64,000 bases of DNA from Psychromonas marina. GTDB taxonomy: Bacteria; Pseudomonadota; Gammaproteobacteria; Enterobacterales; Psychromonadaceae. Position 1 is the stretch's first letter. Each line of letters starts with the position of its first letter. Positions 40,551-50,448 of the stretch are shown piece by piece. The DNA lies in the NCBI RefSeq assembly GCF_030161115.1, contig NZ_BSPQ01000015.1:62001-126000 (forward strand), in the 5' to 3' direction. The notes below the pieces were generated by a model. It did not search any database and had not been told where the DNA came from. It worked only from the letters and a program-made list of their open reading frames with translations. Both the position numbers and the translations under genes were made by a program.

Positions 40551-40952
40551 CTAAAGTTCAGCACCTAAAAAACCAAAAGGAAGCAGTTCAGCAATAGTAT
40601 GTTTATCCACCTTATCCTCTGATGCATAACAATAAATAACGGTATCATTTAAAGCTTGTTCTGCAATAACTTGTCTGCAAGGCCCGCAAGGGTAAGCTTG
40701 TACTAACTCTTTGGCTGCATTACGCGCTAAAATATGCACCTCTTGTAAGTCGCCAATTTTAGCACCTTCGGTGACAGCCGTTTGAATCGCATTTCGTTCT
40801 GCGCAATTAGTTGGCGAATAAGCAGCAGATTCAACATTAACACCTTTAAAACTACGTCCATCTTTTAAGACAACAATAGAGGCGACATTAAATCCCGAAT
40901 AGGGAGCGCAAGAAGCATCAAGCAATGTTTGTAGCTGGTTAAAATAATTCAT
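40551..40952 (-). CDS. cdd: Cytidine deaminase
   Basis: This 133-residue enzyme is the short tetrameric type, unlike the 294-residue E. coli Cdd. Catalytic NCAERNAIQTAV (Zn Cys and proton-shuttle Glu) and Zn-binding PCGPCRQVIAEQ are intact, and CAPYSGFNV provides the nucleoside site. It converts cytidine to uridine for Udp. Confidence 0.95.
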   Translation of the reverse strand: MNYFNQLQTLLDASCAPYSGFNVASIVVLKDGRSFKGVNVESAAYSPTNCAERNAIQTAVTEGAKIGDLQEVHILARNAAKELVQAYPCGPCRQVIAEQALNDTVIYCYASEDKVDKHTIAELLPFGFLGAEL

Positions 40953-41244
40953 CTAAAACCTCTTTTTATCTTTCTTTTTAGGGTTATTCATCATTGCGAT
41001 TCCTAAGTTCACTAGCCGCTTTCTATCAGCTGGAATAATGTTCTTTATTGAATCGTTAATTGTTTATACTTTATCTGTTAACAGTGCCAGGCGATGATAA
41101 TGAGCAACGTACTTAACTGTCTTTTCCTGCAAATTAAATGCTTCAAAACTTTTTTTTGACCAAAATAATGCGTGAACAGATTGCATCGCTGCAGACCGAT
41201 GCAGATAATAATGCACACCTCTTTCGAGGTGTTGTTATAAAACG
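40953..41244. other. Spacer between deoD and cdd
   Basis: About 290 bases without a supported ORF. ACACCTC-TTTC-GAGGTGT at 41217-41234 forms a small hairpin just after deoD with a poor T-run and may be a weak terminator. Confidence 0.4.
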
Positions 41245-41955
41245 TTATTCAGCAATTGCTGCATCAAGTGCGATCACAAGCATCTCGTTAAAGCTGCTCT
41301 GACGCTCATCAGAACTGGTTTTTTCACCCGTACGAATATGGTCAGAAACAGTCAAAATACACAGTGCATTTTTACCCTCTTCTGCTGCCACACCATACAA
41401 ACCTGCCGCTTCCATCTCCACACCTAAAATGTTGTATTTTTCAAGCGTGTCAAAGACTTCAGGCTCAGGTGTATAGAAGGTATCCGCAGAGAAAATATTA
41501 CCAACACGTGCATTGATACCTAGTTTTCTAGATGCATTAACCGCTTTTTCTAATAACTCATAACTCGCAATCGCTGCAAAGTCGTGGTTTGAAAAACGGA
41601 TACGATTAGCTTTTGAGTCGGTTGACGCGCCCATACCGATGATCACATCTCGTATTTTAATATCACGGTTTACTGCACCACAACTGCCTACACGTATGAT
41701 ATTTTGTACACCATATTCACGAAACAGCTCTGTTGCATAGATAGAGCAAGAAGGAATACCCATACCGCTACCCATTACTGAAAGGCGCTTACCTTTGTAA
41801 GTACCAGTAAAACCGAGCATATTACGAACATTTGTCACTTCGACAGCATCGTCTAAAAAATTTTCTGCAATATATTTTGCGCGTAGTGGATCGCCAGGCA
41901 TTAAAACAGTTTCTGCAAATGCGCCATCGACAGCATTAATATGAGGTGTAGCCAT
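41245..41955 (-). CDS. deoD: Purine nucleoside phosphorylase, DeoD type
   Basis: This 236-residue hexameric-type phosphorylase has [20 protein letters not shown], phosphate-binding [43 protein letters not shown] and the substrate region [21 protein letters not shown] provides the catalytic Asp. It releases ribose- or deoxyribose-1-phosphate from purine nucleosides. Confidence 0.97.
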   Translation of the reverse strand: MATPHINAVDGAFAETVLMPGDPLRAKYIAENFLDDAVEVTNVRNMLGFTGTYKGKRLSVMGSGMGIPSCSIYATELFREYGVQNIIRVGSCGAVNRDIKIRDVIIGMGASTDSKANRIRFSNHDFAAIASYELLEKAVNASRKLGINARVGNIFSADTFYTPEPEVFDTLEKYNILGVEMEAAGLYGVAAEEGKNALCILTVSDHIRTGEKTSSDERQSSFNEMLVIALDAAIAE

Positions 41956-42012
41956 AATATAATCTCCAATTTTTTAAAAGTTAACCACAAGGTGGTTTTT
42001 AGAATGAGTTAA

Positions 42013-42042
42013 ATTAACGTAAGGAAACTCCCCTACGTTAAT
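42013..42042 (-). terminator. Hairpin after deoB
   Basis: ATTAACGTA pairs with TACGTTAAT around a 12-base loop just beyond the deoB stop. Only a short T-run follows, so it may be an attenuator between deoB and deoD. Confidence 0.4.
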
Positions 42043-42048
42043 GAGTCT

Positions 42049-43296
42049 TTATTTGAATATGCTAGTGCCGTAATCAAGAGCTGGCAGACCATGAAAGTCT
42101 GCAATAGATTGTCCAATTCCTGCAAAGGTATCCAGTAAACCGACCGAGCCTGCGTTGACTTTAGCTCCATAAAAAATGGCGGGAATATGCTCGCGAGTAT
42201 GATCGGTGCCAGGCCATGTTGGGTCACAACCATGATCAGCGGTCAATACTAATAGATCATCTTCACCTAGTAGTTCAAGCATCTCAGGCAGACGGGTATC
42301 AAAGTACTCTAACGCTGAGGCATAACCTGAAATATTACGTCGATGTCCAAAATCCGCATCAAAATTCACAAAGTTTGTGAAGATGATGGTTTGGTCTTTG
42401 GCTTGTTTAAGTTCGTCTAAACTTGCATCAAATAGACCATCGACACCAAATGCTTTGGTGGCTTTAGTGATCCCTTGCTCTGCAAAAATATCAGCAATTT
42501 TACCAATGCTCACCACTTCACCACCACTTGCTTTCATCTTATCAAGCAGCGTTGCTGAAGGTGGAGTCACCGAGTAATCATGACGATTAACTGAACGCGT
42601 AAAATTAGCAGATTCAGTGCCCAGAAAAGGACGTGCGATAACACGACCAATGTTGTACTCATTTACTAACTCTCTCGCTAATTCACATAATTCGTACAAA
42701 CGCTCAAGTCCAAAACTCTCTTCATGGCAAGCAATCTGAAAAACACTATCTGCTGAGGTGTAAAAGATGGGTTTGCCGGTTTTAAGGTGCTCTTCACCTA
42801 ACACCTCAAGGATCACTGTACCTGAGGAATGGCAGTTACCAAGGTATCCGGGCAGGCCTGCGCGTTCGACTAACTCATCAAGTAATGATTGCGGGAAGCT
42901 ATTTTGTTTGTCAGAGAAATATCCCCAATCAAACAGGACAGGGACACCGGCAATTTCCCAATGACCACTTGATGTATCTTTACCTGTAGATAACTCTTTT
43001 GCATAACCGTAAGCCCCCGTGGGTAACACGGTTTGATCTAAACCTGCAGGGTATAAACCCGAGCTTTCAAAACATGCCTGACCAAAACCTATTTTATTTA
43101 AATTAGGAATGTTAAGTGGGCCACTACGGCCATCTTCAGCTTGCCCTTCAAAACAGGCCTTCGCAATATGGCCTAAGGTATTTGAACCCGTATCATCAAA
43201 GACACTGCCATCAACATTGGTGCCTTTAAAAGTATGGGCATCTGCTGCACCACCAATGCCAAATGAATCCAATAATAAAATAACGGTACGTTTCAT
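42049..43296 (-). CDS. deoB: Phosphopentomutase
   Basis: This 415-residue alkaline-phosphatase-superfamily enzyme (E. coli DeoB 407) moves phosphate from C1 to C5 of (deoxy)ribose. Metal motifs include [14 protein letters not shown], the phosphorylated Thr region [25 protein letters not shown] and [20 protein letters not shown]. Its ATG shares a base with the deoC stop (TAATG), so they are coupled. Confidence 0.97.
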   Translation of the reverse strand: MKRTVILLLDSFGIGGAADAHTFKGTNVDGSVFDDTGSNTLGHIAKACFEGQAEDGRSGPLNIPNLNKIGFGQACFESSGLYPAGLDQTVLPTGAYGYAKELSTGKDTSSGHWEIAGVPVLFDWGYFSDKQNSFPQSLLDELVERAGLPGYLGNCHSSGTVILEVLGEEHLKTGKPIFYTSADSVFQIACHEESFGLERLYELCELARELVNEYNIGRVIARPFLGTESANFTRSVNRHDYSVTPPSATLLDKMKASGGEVVSIGKIADIFAEQGITKATKAFGVDGLFDASLDELKQAKDQTIIFTNFVNFDADFGHRRNISGYASALEYFDTRLPEMLELLGEDDLLVLTADHGCDPTWPGTDHTREHIPAIFYGAKVNAGSVGLLDTFAGIGQSIADFHGLPALDYGTSIFK

Positions 43297-44069
43297 TAAT
43301 AAGCTCCTTGTTCAACGACTTGATCGCTCAATTTCAGTTCATTTAATAAACTAACCAGTAGACTGGACGCGCCAAAACGGAAGTGACCGGCATTCACCCA
43401 ATCATCCCCCATAATCTCGCGTGCTAGCTGTAAGTATTGGCCAGCAGTTACGGCATCTTTTACGCCACCAGCGGCTTTAAAACCAACATTTCTGCCTGAA
43501 TTTTTAATGGAGGTTAACATCACTTTAGTCGCTTCAAGTGTTGCGTTAACCGCGACTTTTCCTGTTGATGTTTTAATAAAATCAGCGCCTGCTGCGATGC
43601 AAATATCACTCGCTTGTTTAATCAACGCCTCGGTTTTTAATTCACCCGTTTCAATGATGACCTTTAAACAAATATTAGTACCACAAATTGCACGACAACC
43701 TGCAACCATCAGCGCGCCCACTTCACTATTACCCGCGATTAATGCGCGGTATGGAAACACAACATCAACCTCATCCGCGCCATAAGCCACTGCGGCACGC
43801 GTTTCAGCAAAAGCAATATCAAGGTCGTCATTACCATGTGGGAAGTTAGTCACAGTGGCAATCTTAATGGTTGTACTATTTTGCAATGCTAATGTTTTAC
43901 GCGCGATAGGAATAAAGCGTGGGTAGATACAAACCGCGGCGGTATCACCGGCTTTAGTTTTTGCGTCCTTGCATAACTGAATAACTTTATTATCCGTATC
44001 GTCATCATTTAATGTCGTTAAATCCATTAATGAAATAGCTTCTTGAGCTACATCTTGTAATGTATGCAT
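43296..44069 (-). CDS. deoC: Deoxyribose-phosphate aldolase
   Basis: This 257-residue class I aldolase cleaves deoxyribose-5-phosphate to acetaldehyde and glyceraldehyde-3-phosphate. Motifs are [46 protein letters not shown], the Schiff-base Lys in [10 protein letters not shown] and [10 protein letters not shown]. It precedes deoB in a coupled pair. Confidence 0.97.
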   Translation of the reverse strand: MHTLQDVAQEAISLMDLTTLNDDDTDNKVIQLCKDAKTKAGDTAAVCIYPRFIPIARKTLALQNSTTIKIATVTNFPHGNDDLDIAFAETRAAVAYGADEVDVVFPYRALIAGNSEVGALMVAGCRAICGTNICLKVIIETGELKTEALIKQASDICIAAGADFIKTSTGKVAVNATLEATKVMLTSIKNSGRNVGFKAAGGVKDAVTAGQYLQLAREIMGDDWVNAGHFRFGASSLLVSLLNELKLSDQVVEQGAY

Positions 44070-44107
44070 TGTTTCGATCCTATTCTTTTACACAAATTGT
44101 TCATTAA

Positions 44108-44133
44108 AGAGTCACGCCATAAGCAGTGACTCT
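44108..44133 (-). terminator. Hairpin between nupC and deoC
   Basis: AGAGTCAC pairs with GTGACTCT; on the minus strand the stem is followed by TTTAATG. It may attenuate transcription from nupC into deoCB. Confidence 0.4.
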
Positions 44134-44142
44134 CATTCAGTT

Positions 44143-45387
44143 TTAGGCAACGCTAATCGCGAAGAAAACACCTACTAATGCAGCACTCATAAAGTTAGAA
44201 AGTGTGCCAGCTAGTACTGCTTTAAGGCCCATACGTGCGATATCTGCACGACGAGAAGGAGCAAGCACACCTAGACCACCTAATAAAATAGCGAGTGAAG
44301 ATAAGTTTGCAAAACCACATAGTGCTACGGTCACAATAACTTGTGAGTGTTCACTTAATGAGTCTTTAATATTCATAAAGTCGATATAAGCAACAAACTC
44401 ATTAACCACTAGTTTTTGACCTAATAAGCTACCAACTTGTGTTGCTTCAGACCATGGGATACCGATTAGGAATGCAACCGGTGCAAACAGGTAACCAAGA
44501 ATCTGTTGTAGCGATAAAGCTTCTAAACCAAATATGCCACCAAAGCTACCTAACAAACTGTTAATTAACGCAATAAGTGCGATGAACGCAATCAACATGC
44601 CACCCACGTTAAGCGCTAAATGTAGACCTGAAATCGCGCCACTTGCCGCTGCATCGATCACGTTAACGGGTTTGTCTTCTTCTTTTTCATCAACTAACTC
44701 GTTGTTCACTTGTTCTGTTTCAGGGTGTATTAGTTTTGCCATTAATAAACCACCAGGTGCCGCCATAAATGACGCGGCGATAAGGTAATCTAAGCTGACA
44801 CCAAGCGAAGCGTAACCCACTAATACCGAACCAGCGACTGAAGCAAGACCACCACACATAACAGCAAACAACTCAGATTGGCTCATATTTTTAATGTATG
44901 GCTTAACCACTAAAGGTGCTTCTGTTTGGCCAACAAATACATTAGCGGCTGCAGACATAGACTCTGTACGACTTGTACCCAACATCTTTTGTAGTGCACC
45001 ACCAATGATTTTGATAATAAACTGCATGATGCCAAGGTAATACAGTACCCCCATAAAAGCGGCAAAGAAGATAATGACAGGCAATACTCTAAAGGCGAAA
45101 ATAAAACCACCGCCACCAAACACTTCAAACATTTTGTTTGATACTAAGCCACCAAATACAAAGCTAATACCTGCATTAGCACTATCGATAATGACTTGCA
45201 CACCTGCAGAAACAGACTGCAAAACGGTTGAGCCAAAAGGAGTTAAAATTACAAATGCAGCAATTGCAACTTGAATGGCAAAAGCGCCACCGACGGTTCT
45301 TAAGTTAATTTGTTTACGATTATTTGAAAAAATAACTGCGATTAATACCAAGGAAATAATTCCCACTAGTCCCATTATGATATGCAT
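44143..45387 (-). CDS. nupC: Concentrative nucleoside transporter (CNT family)
   Basis: This 414-residue multi-spanning permease imports nucleosides with a cation. CNT features are [36 protein letters not shown] (GQTEAP substrate motif), [24 protein letters not shown] and the late NEFVAYIDF. It lies directly upstream of deoC and supplies the cluster's substrates. It could equally be named nupX-like. Confidence 0.93.
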   Translation of the reverse strand: MHIIMGLVGIISLVLIAVIFSNNRKQINLRTVGGAFAIQVAIAAFVILTPFGSTVLQSVSAGVQVIIDSANAGISFVFGGLVSNKMFEVFGGGGFIFAFRVLPVIIFFAAFMGVLYYLGIMQFIIKIIGGALQKMLGTSRTESMSAAANVFVGQTEAPLVVKPYIKNMSQSELFAVMCGGLASVAGSVLVGYASLGVSLDYLIAASFMAAPGGLLMAKLIHPETEQVNNELVDEKEEDKPVNVIDAAASGAISGLHLALNVGGMLIAFIALIALINSLLGSFGGIFGLEALSLQQILGYLFAPVAFLIGIPWSEATQVGSLLGQKLVVNEFVAYIDFMNIKDSLSEHSQVIVTVALCGFANLSSLAILLGGLGVLAPSRRADIARMGLKAVLAGTLSNFMSAALVGVFFAISVA

Positions 45388-45441
45388 TGTAACTCTCCAT
45401 TTTAGTTAGTAATATTTTTCAATGTTGTGGTTCAATTTTTA

Positions 45442-46392
45442 TTAAAGACGACCTTTAATCATCTCTTCTAAGGTATTTTGATCAATCGCGAAATTGCGGA
45501 TCCCCTCAGCTAATTTTTCTACCGCCATTGCATCTTGGTTGTGCGCCCATAAAAATTGAGCCTCTGTTAATGCAGCAGGTCTTGGTTTATGTTCATTTGT
45601 ATCGGTTAGGTGTGTGACGACCTCGCCTTCCGTTTCACTTAATTGTTGTAATAATTGTGGGCTAATGGTTAAGCGATCACAGCCGGCTAACTGTAATATT
45701 TCGCCTATGTTTCTGAAGCTTGCACCCATGATAACGGTTGGGTAATTATGAACTTTGTAGTAGTTGTAAATGGCAGTCACTGATTTAACACCCGGATCAT
45801 TTTCAGGCGTAAAATCTTTACCTTCATTTTTTTTGTGCCAATCCATAATGCGACCAACAAACGGAGAGATAAGATAAACACCCGCCTCAGCACAGGCTTG
45901 CGCTTGAGCAAAAGAAAATAACAGTGTTAAATTACAGTTAATCCCCTCTTTCTCTAAAACTTCAGCCGCACGAATTCCCTGCCAAGTAGCCGCTAGCTTG
46001 ATTAAGATACAATCATTGCTAATTCCTGCATCGTTATAGAGCTTTATTAATTTACGCGCCTTGATTAAACTTGCCTGTGTATCGTAGGAAAGTTTTGCAT
46101 CAACTTCTGTAGAAATACGGCCCGGTATCACCTTTAAAATTTCCTTGCCGATATTCACCGCTAACATGTCACAGCTATCATCAACCTGTTGCATTTGGTC
46201 GCTACTTTGCGTTTTTGCATAGCGGATTGCATCTTCAATCAATGGTTCATAAGCGCTAATTTGTGCCGCTTTTAAAATCAGTGAGGGATTGGTTGTTGCA
46301 TCTTGTGGCTGATACAATTTAATCGCTTCGATATCACCGGTGTCTGCGACAACTGTTGTTACTTTTCGTAATTGATCTAATTTAACTTGCAT
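45442..46392 (-). CDS. tal: Transaldolase (nucleoside cluster copy)
   Basis: This 316-residue TalB-type enzyme has the DATTNPSL motif, Schiff-base Lys in [14 protein letters not shown] and [20 protein letters not shown]. It is strongly similar to the copy at 25974-26951. As first gene of the nucleoside cluster it can be co-expressed with nupC and the deo genes, linking ribose-5-phosphate to glycolysis. Confidence 0.96.
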   Translation of the reverse strand: MQVKLDQLRKVTTVVADTGDIEAIKLYQPQDATTNPSLILKAAQISAYEPLIEDAIRYAKTQSSDQMQQVDDSCDMLAVNIGKEILKVIPGRISTEVDAKLSYDTQASLIKARKLIKLYNDAGISNDCILIKLAATWQGIRAAEVLEKEGINCNLTLLFSFAQAQACAEAGVYLISPFVGRIMDWHKKNEGKDFTPENDPGVKSVTAIYNYYKVHNYPTVIMGASFRNIGEILQLAGCDRLTISPQLLQQLSETEGEVVTHLTDTNEHKPRPAALTEAQFLWAHNQDAMAVEKLAEGIRNFAIDQNTLEEMIKGRL

Positions 46393-47041
46393 TAATTTCG
46401 CCTTTTTTTATTTTTATTTATTGTTTACATGACATCAAACTTGCGTGTTTTATCAAAAAAACGACTGAAAGATTGCTGATAGATAACCCCTGCAAGTAAT
46501 GCCATAAAAAGTTATTGCAGAACCAATGCCTAGCTTCTATTTCGATGCCACATGTAAACGTTGCTTTTTAGATGCAGTGATTTTATGTAGATATTAGCGA
46601 GTTAATTGTGAGCTGAGTCGAGCGAGTTAAAGTAATTGTTTTTTTTCTCTACACACATACAAAATCTGTTGTTAATTATTTCTTAACACACTGAACCACC
46701 CAGATAAAAACAAATACAAATCAACAACATAAGTTTAAATTAAGATGAAAAAGGCAATTTATTCACGCGTTGAAAAATAGCGTTAAAAAAGTTTACCTTC
46801 TTATTATGGCGAGATTCCCATCTATTTTTATTAATATAAAGTAAGGAGGAAAAATAAATATTTCATATTTATTTCAATAACTAAACACAGTAAGCGTGTT
46901 GACGTTCAGTTCAAATTAATCCGTCAGAGCAATATCGATGACCAAGGTCTTAATTTTGACTAAATAAAAAAAAACGAATTGAGTGTTGACCATTATTGAT
47001 TACTATTCCCCAACATTAATTCACACAATAGCTGGCTTTGG
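46393..47041. promoter_or_regulatory. Divergent region upstream of the nucleoside cluster
   Basis: A 649-base AT-rich gap must hold the promoter for the tal-nupC-deo cluster. CATGTAAACGTTGC near 46552 resembles half of the galE operator. I see no confident CRP/CytR pair and no ORF. Confidence 0.4.
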
Positions 47042-48415
47042 ATGATTAAATTTACAAAAGATTTTAATAGTTGCAAGACTGTCAGTTGTAAAAACTTTGG
47101 CATACCTAATAGTGAAACTTATATTCAAAAAAGTGAGCGTTTAGGTTACCTCTCTACTGAATGCACACTATGTGGTAGTAATCCGCCATGGATAAATAAT
47201 CATTTAATTAAAGAAGTACTGGCTGAAAAACAGGAAGCGCAATTTGGGCAAAAAATAATAGGCTGTCAAAAATGTCGCCCCTACTTTTTTATGCCGCTTG
47301 CACCTAAAGCAAAACGTCATGGATTTACTTCGGCGGGTACGCAACGTAAAAAATGTAATCAATGCGCGTCAGTATTTACACTACCGGAATATAAAAATAG
47401 GGAGGCATTAAAAGCGGTATTAGTCTCTGTTTTATCTAAAGGTGAATTATCAAAAGACACATTAACATCATCAATTAAAGAGAGTGGTTTATCTTCGCGG
47501 CTATACTATTTTTACTTAAACAAACTCGCCCTAATTTTTTCTAATTTTAGTCGTTTACAGGAACAACCCGTAATAACAAGAAAATACATGGGCATGCACA
47601 GTGAAGGACGGGTTATTTCACTAAACCACCAGCGTGGTTTATATAACCTTTTTACAGCGGAAGTTGAAAGTGGCTATATTTTATTACAAACCAATAACTT
47701 AACTCACCAAGAGATAGGTAAAGATTTCATTTACAATGAAACAGAAAGCACGGTAGCAACCAATATCGCCTCTAATGATTTAGAAGCTATTTTACTTGCG
47801 CGTTATCATAGCAACTTAAAACGCAACCATTTTGAACAACTTATTATGGGAAAACTAAAACCTATCGCAAACTGCACCGCGATCTATCCAGATAAAGTGG
47901 CTTATTTACACTTCCAATTATTAACATATTTTACCAATAATATTGAACAATATGATCACTATATTGAGCATGAAAGTACATTAAGATCCGCGGCACTGAT
48001 ATCTTCGCTTGCTGATATCAACAATAAAAAAGCCGATATCTATTTCTTATTACCCTTTGAAAACAGTAACGAGAGCTTAACTGGTAAGCGCTTTGGGTGG
48101 TGGAATGATATCTGGTTTAGTCAGGAAAAAGGCGCAATCTGCCCCATAACAAGCAAAAGCAATGAGATGCCTAATTTGAACACTATAAAATGTGACGCGA
48201 TTGAGGATTTCTATCGCTTTCTAAATAAGCAGTTGAATAAAAACAGTAATAGCATGCAAGTGCTTGATAATTTATCTGAAATATATCGTGTCATCTATAA
48301 TTATTGTGAGCCACAAAAGGAAAAAACAAGCGCAATGTTATTGGGAATTAGCGATAGGATTTATCAGCCAGAACAGTTATTAGATGAAGCATTAGAACGT
48401 TTACAGGCAGATTAA
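47042..48415 (+). CDS. Uncharacterised Cys-cluster protein (putative zinc-binding)
   Basis: I do not recognise the function of this 457-residue soluble protein. The first 110 residues contain four Cys pairs: C11-x4-C16, C41-xx-C44, C75-xx-C78 and C105-xx-C108. This suggests two zinc ribbons. The N-terminal CKTVSCKNFG and the RKKCNQCASVFTLPEY segment recall the zinc-ribbon of IS1-type and other transposase-like proteins. The remaining 340 residues are mixed helix/strand with no DDE triad I can assign. It stands alone between two long gaps near the tRNA array. A domesticated transposase-like DNA-binding protein is possible but unproven. Confidence 0.75.
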   Translation: MIKFTKDFNSCKTVSCKNFGIPNSETYIQKSERLGYLSTECTLCGSNPPWINNHLIKEVLAEKQEAQFGQKIIGCQKCRPYFFMPLAPKAKRHGFTSAGTQRKKCNQCASVFTLPEYKNREALKAVLVSVLSKGELSKDTLTSSIKESGLSSRLYYFYLNKLALIFSNFSRLQEQPVITRKYMGMHSEGRVISLNHQRGLYNLFTAEVESGYILLQTNNLTHQEIGKDFIYNETESTVATNIASNDLEAILLARYHSNLKRNHFEQLIMGKLKPIANCTAIYPDKVAYLHFQLLTYFTNNIEQYDHYIEHESTLRSAALISSLADINNKKADIYFLLPFENSNESLTGKRFGWWNDIWFSQEKGAICPITSKSNEMPNLNTIKCDAIEDFYRFLNKQLNKNSNSMQVLDNLSEIYRVIYNYCEPQKEKTSAMLLGISDRIYQPEQLLDEALERLQAD

Positions 48416-48682
48416 CGATTAGCTTGCGCTATGAATCAAATAACAAGCAATGCCCCCTACTACAGTTACTAATGCCCCAAAACATAAAGAAAAGGAGAGT
48501 TTACTTTTTTGGACTGCCTGTAGCTATCGAAGCTCCACCTATAACCAACTTATCGGTTTAGGAGGAGTAATCCACTCTGTTTCATATTCCGACCGATATA
48601 AATGGATAGTTAGGAACAATTTTATACAATCAAATTGATTGCCCTTAACCCACTTTACTGTGCAAAGAATGAAAAGGATAAA

Positions 48683-49186
48683 CTACTCGATTGAGGGGCT
48701 AGAGAGGGTTTTTATCGCTTTCATGTTTTTTTTCAACCAAGGTGTGATGACAATCAATAACGATGTCAGCAATGTCATTGCATAACCCAGCAACGCCCCC
48801 AGTATTAATGCAGGTACTAACATTTTCACCTCTCCCCCCAACGCAAATGTCGTGCAGCAACCGATAAAAGCCCCTGGAATAAAAGATAACTTATGATAAC
48901 TGGCCTGCAGGCACATTAGCGATGTCGCGATACCGGTAAAGAGGTAACCCATCAGTTGCGTATCAAAATAGCTACTTGCGCTGATCACTAACCATGCCCA
49001 AAAAACACCAGAAAGGTTAGTGCACCAACTAACCACAACCCCACTTAAGCCTTTTTTAGGTTGTGCAAAGTAACTACTACAACCTAAGAACCCGACCCAA
49101 GTCACCAGGTGAAATATATCTGCAATACCGCACCAGAGTGCAGCAAGTAGCCCAGCAGATAATGCAATTTGCCAACGATTGTCCAT
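48683..49186 (-). CDS. DUF1097-family membrane protein (YcdZ-like)
   Basis: This 167-residue protein has about five hydrophobic segments and resembles E. coli YcdZ. Shared landmarks include SAGLLAALWCGIADIFHLVT, WVGFLGCSSYFAQPKKGL, LMCLQASYHKLSFIPGAFIG-CCTTFA and LVPALILGALLGYAMTLL. The molecular role of the family is not known. It is a monocistronic gene. Confidence 0.8.
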   Translation of the reverse strand: MDNRWQIALSAGLLAALWCGIADIFHLVTWVGFLGCSSYFAQPKKGLSGVVVSWCTNLSGVFWAWLVISASSYFDTQLMGYLFTGIATSLMCLQASYHKLSFIPGAFIGCCTTFALGGEVKMLVPALILGALLGYAMTLLTSLLIVITPWLKKNMKAIKTLSSPSIE

Positions 49187-49422
49187 ATATACCCTTCTTA
49201 CGATAAACTAATTTATTGCGCAGTCTATTTATTACGCAGCCGATTAGATGAGATCTAGATCCCTACAATGCGCTTTCTTTTCCCTCCCTTGTTGATGATT
49301 ACAATATGTGTTGTTTGCTACCATTGCCTGTTTCTAAAAATTGTAACGAGCAAGAATGCTCTCTTTATTAACTTTTGGGGAATTTAATTAAAGATATTGC
49401 TTTGGAATTTATAACTAGGAAT

Positions 49423-49497
49423 TGGTGTGATAGCTGGATTTGAACCAATAAGCTTGCCAGTGTTTTTAGATAGTTGAGAACGATAAACTACTTTCAA
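49423..49497 (-). pseudogene. Decayed tRNA-fMet copy 1
   Basis: The plus strand TGGTGTGATAGCTGGATTTG-AACCAATAAGCTT matches the reverse complement of the 3' half of the functional tRNA at 49918-49994. A roughly 13-base net expansion then replaces the anticodon region, and a diverged D-arm side follows (GATAAACTACTTTCAAC). The cloverleaf is broken. Confidence 0.65.
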
Positions 49498-49653
49498 CAA
49501 AACAAGATATTTGTAAGTATAGGATCAGTGCAAAATGAAAGTATGGATAAAAGTTAGGTATGTAGTTTTTGAGTATTTTGTAAATTTGTAGATAAATTAT
49601 AACGGAATCAAATATTGGGGATTATTAGAGGTTTTAATATCTTTATAAGGAAT

Positions 49654-49735
49654 TGGTTGTGAGAACTGGATTTTTACCAACAACCTTTGCCAGTTTTTTT
49701 AGATAGTTTAGCCCGATGAACTACTTTCAACAAAA
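49654..49735 (-). pseudogene. Decayed tRNA-fMet copy 2
   Basis: TGGTTGTGAGAACTGGATTT and CCAACAACCTT match the functional tRNA, then TGCCAGTTTTTTTAGATAGT replaces the anticodon loop before AGCCCGATGAACTAC resumes. Copy 1 has the same replacement, so one was duplicated from the other. The 231-bp spacing includes repeated flanking sequence. Confidence 0.7.
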
Positions 49736-49917
49736 CAAGATGTTTGTAAATAAGTACAGGATCAGAGCAAAGTAAAAATATGGATAAAAGTTAGGTATAT
49801 TGTTTTGGAGTGTAACTTAAAAAAGTAGAGATAATTGGAATTATGTTTGTAGTATTTTTGAAGTTTTTAGATAAATTGTAACGAATGGAATTTACTGATA
49901 GGTTTTTCTGTAGAAAT

Positions 49918-49994
<77 letters not shown>

Positions 49995-50067
49995 TCCGTA
50001 ATTGTGTTTCTTTTCTAAATCTTGTTCTAAATACTGTGCAATTAACGATTCTTTTAAATAATAAAAG

Positions 50068-50117
50068 AATTGGTTGCGAGAGCTGGATTTGAACCAACGA
50101 CCTTCGGGTTATGAGCC
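50068..50117 (-). other. Truncated tRNA-fMet 3' half; probable island att site
   Basis: Bases 50071-50117 repeat 49918-49964 without a mismatch. They cover the CCA end, T arm and most of the anticodon arm, then identity stops at the anticodon stem. From 50118 the sequence is unrelated. This is what remains at one end of an element that integrated into the anticodon region of a second tRNA-fMet gene. The other end, with the 5' half, would lie beyond the window. Confidence 0.75.
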
Positions 50118-50448
50118 TGAAAAAACCAACAGATAACATCTTACATTAACTTACATAAATCTACAAGCCCCATAAACACTCTACCTTCAACTAATAATTT
50201 TATGACTCTCATTTTCATGGGGAGCAAGAATCACAAAAATTATGGCACAAAAATCATAGTTGATAAAATACAAAAACAGCTTATTATTTACTCAATAAGG
50301 TTATTGCCTGAAAGTTTTCAATTGACAATAAAGTGCACTACACCCTAATGAGTTACCTATCCGCCCTTTAATTTACTTAATAAATCAAAAAATATTAACG
50401 TAATTAATATCAAATACAGCCTTTCATGGAAGTATAAAAGGATTTAAA

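Larger units (their letters stand above)
49423..49885. repeat. Tandem repeat of a ~231-bp tRNA-plus-spacer unit
   Basis: Two imperfect units start at 49423 and 49654. Shared spacer blocks include CTACTTTCAACAAAACAAGA and TATGGATAAAAGTTAGGTAT. The unit appears to be a tRNA gene plus its spacer that duplicated and then decayed. Confidence 0.65.

Noticed and set aside
41217-41234. Strong terminator after deoD
   Set aside because: The stem is only seven base pairs and T-runs are poor, so it is mentioned only as a weak hairpin.
48450-48638. 62-codon plus-strand ORF after the Cys-cluster gene
   Set aside because: No recognisable domain, no ribosome-binding site and low-complexity composition. It is likely chance.
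49423-49885. Possible CRISPR array in the repeated region near the tRNA
   Set aside because: Units are about 231 bp and contain tRNA sequence; there are no short regular repeats with unique spacers.
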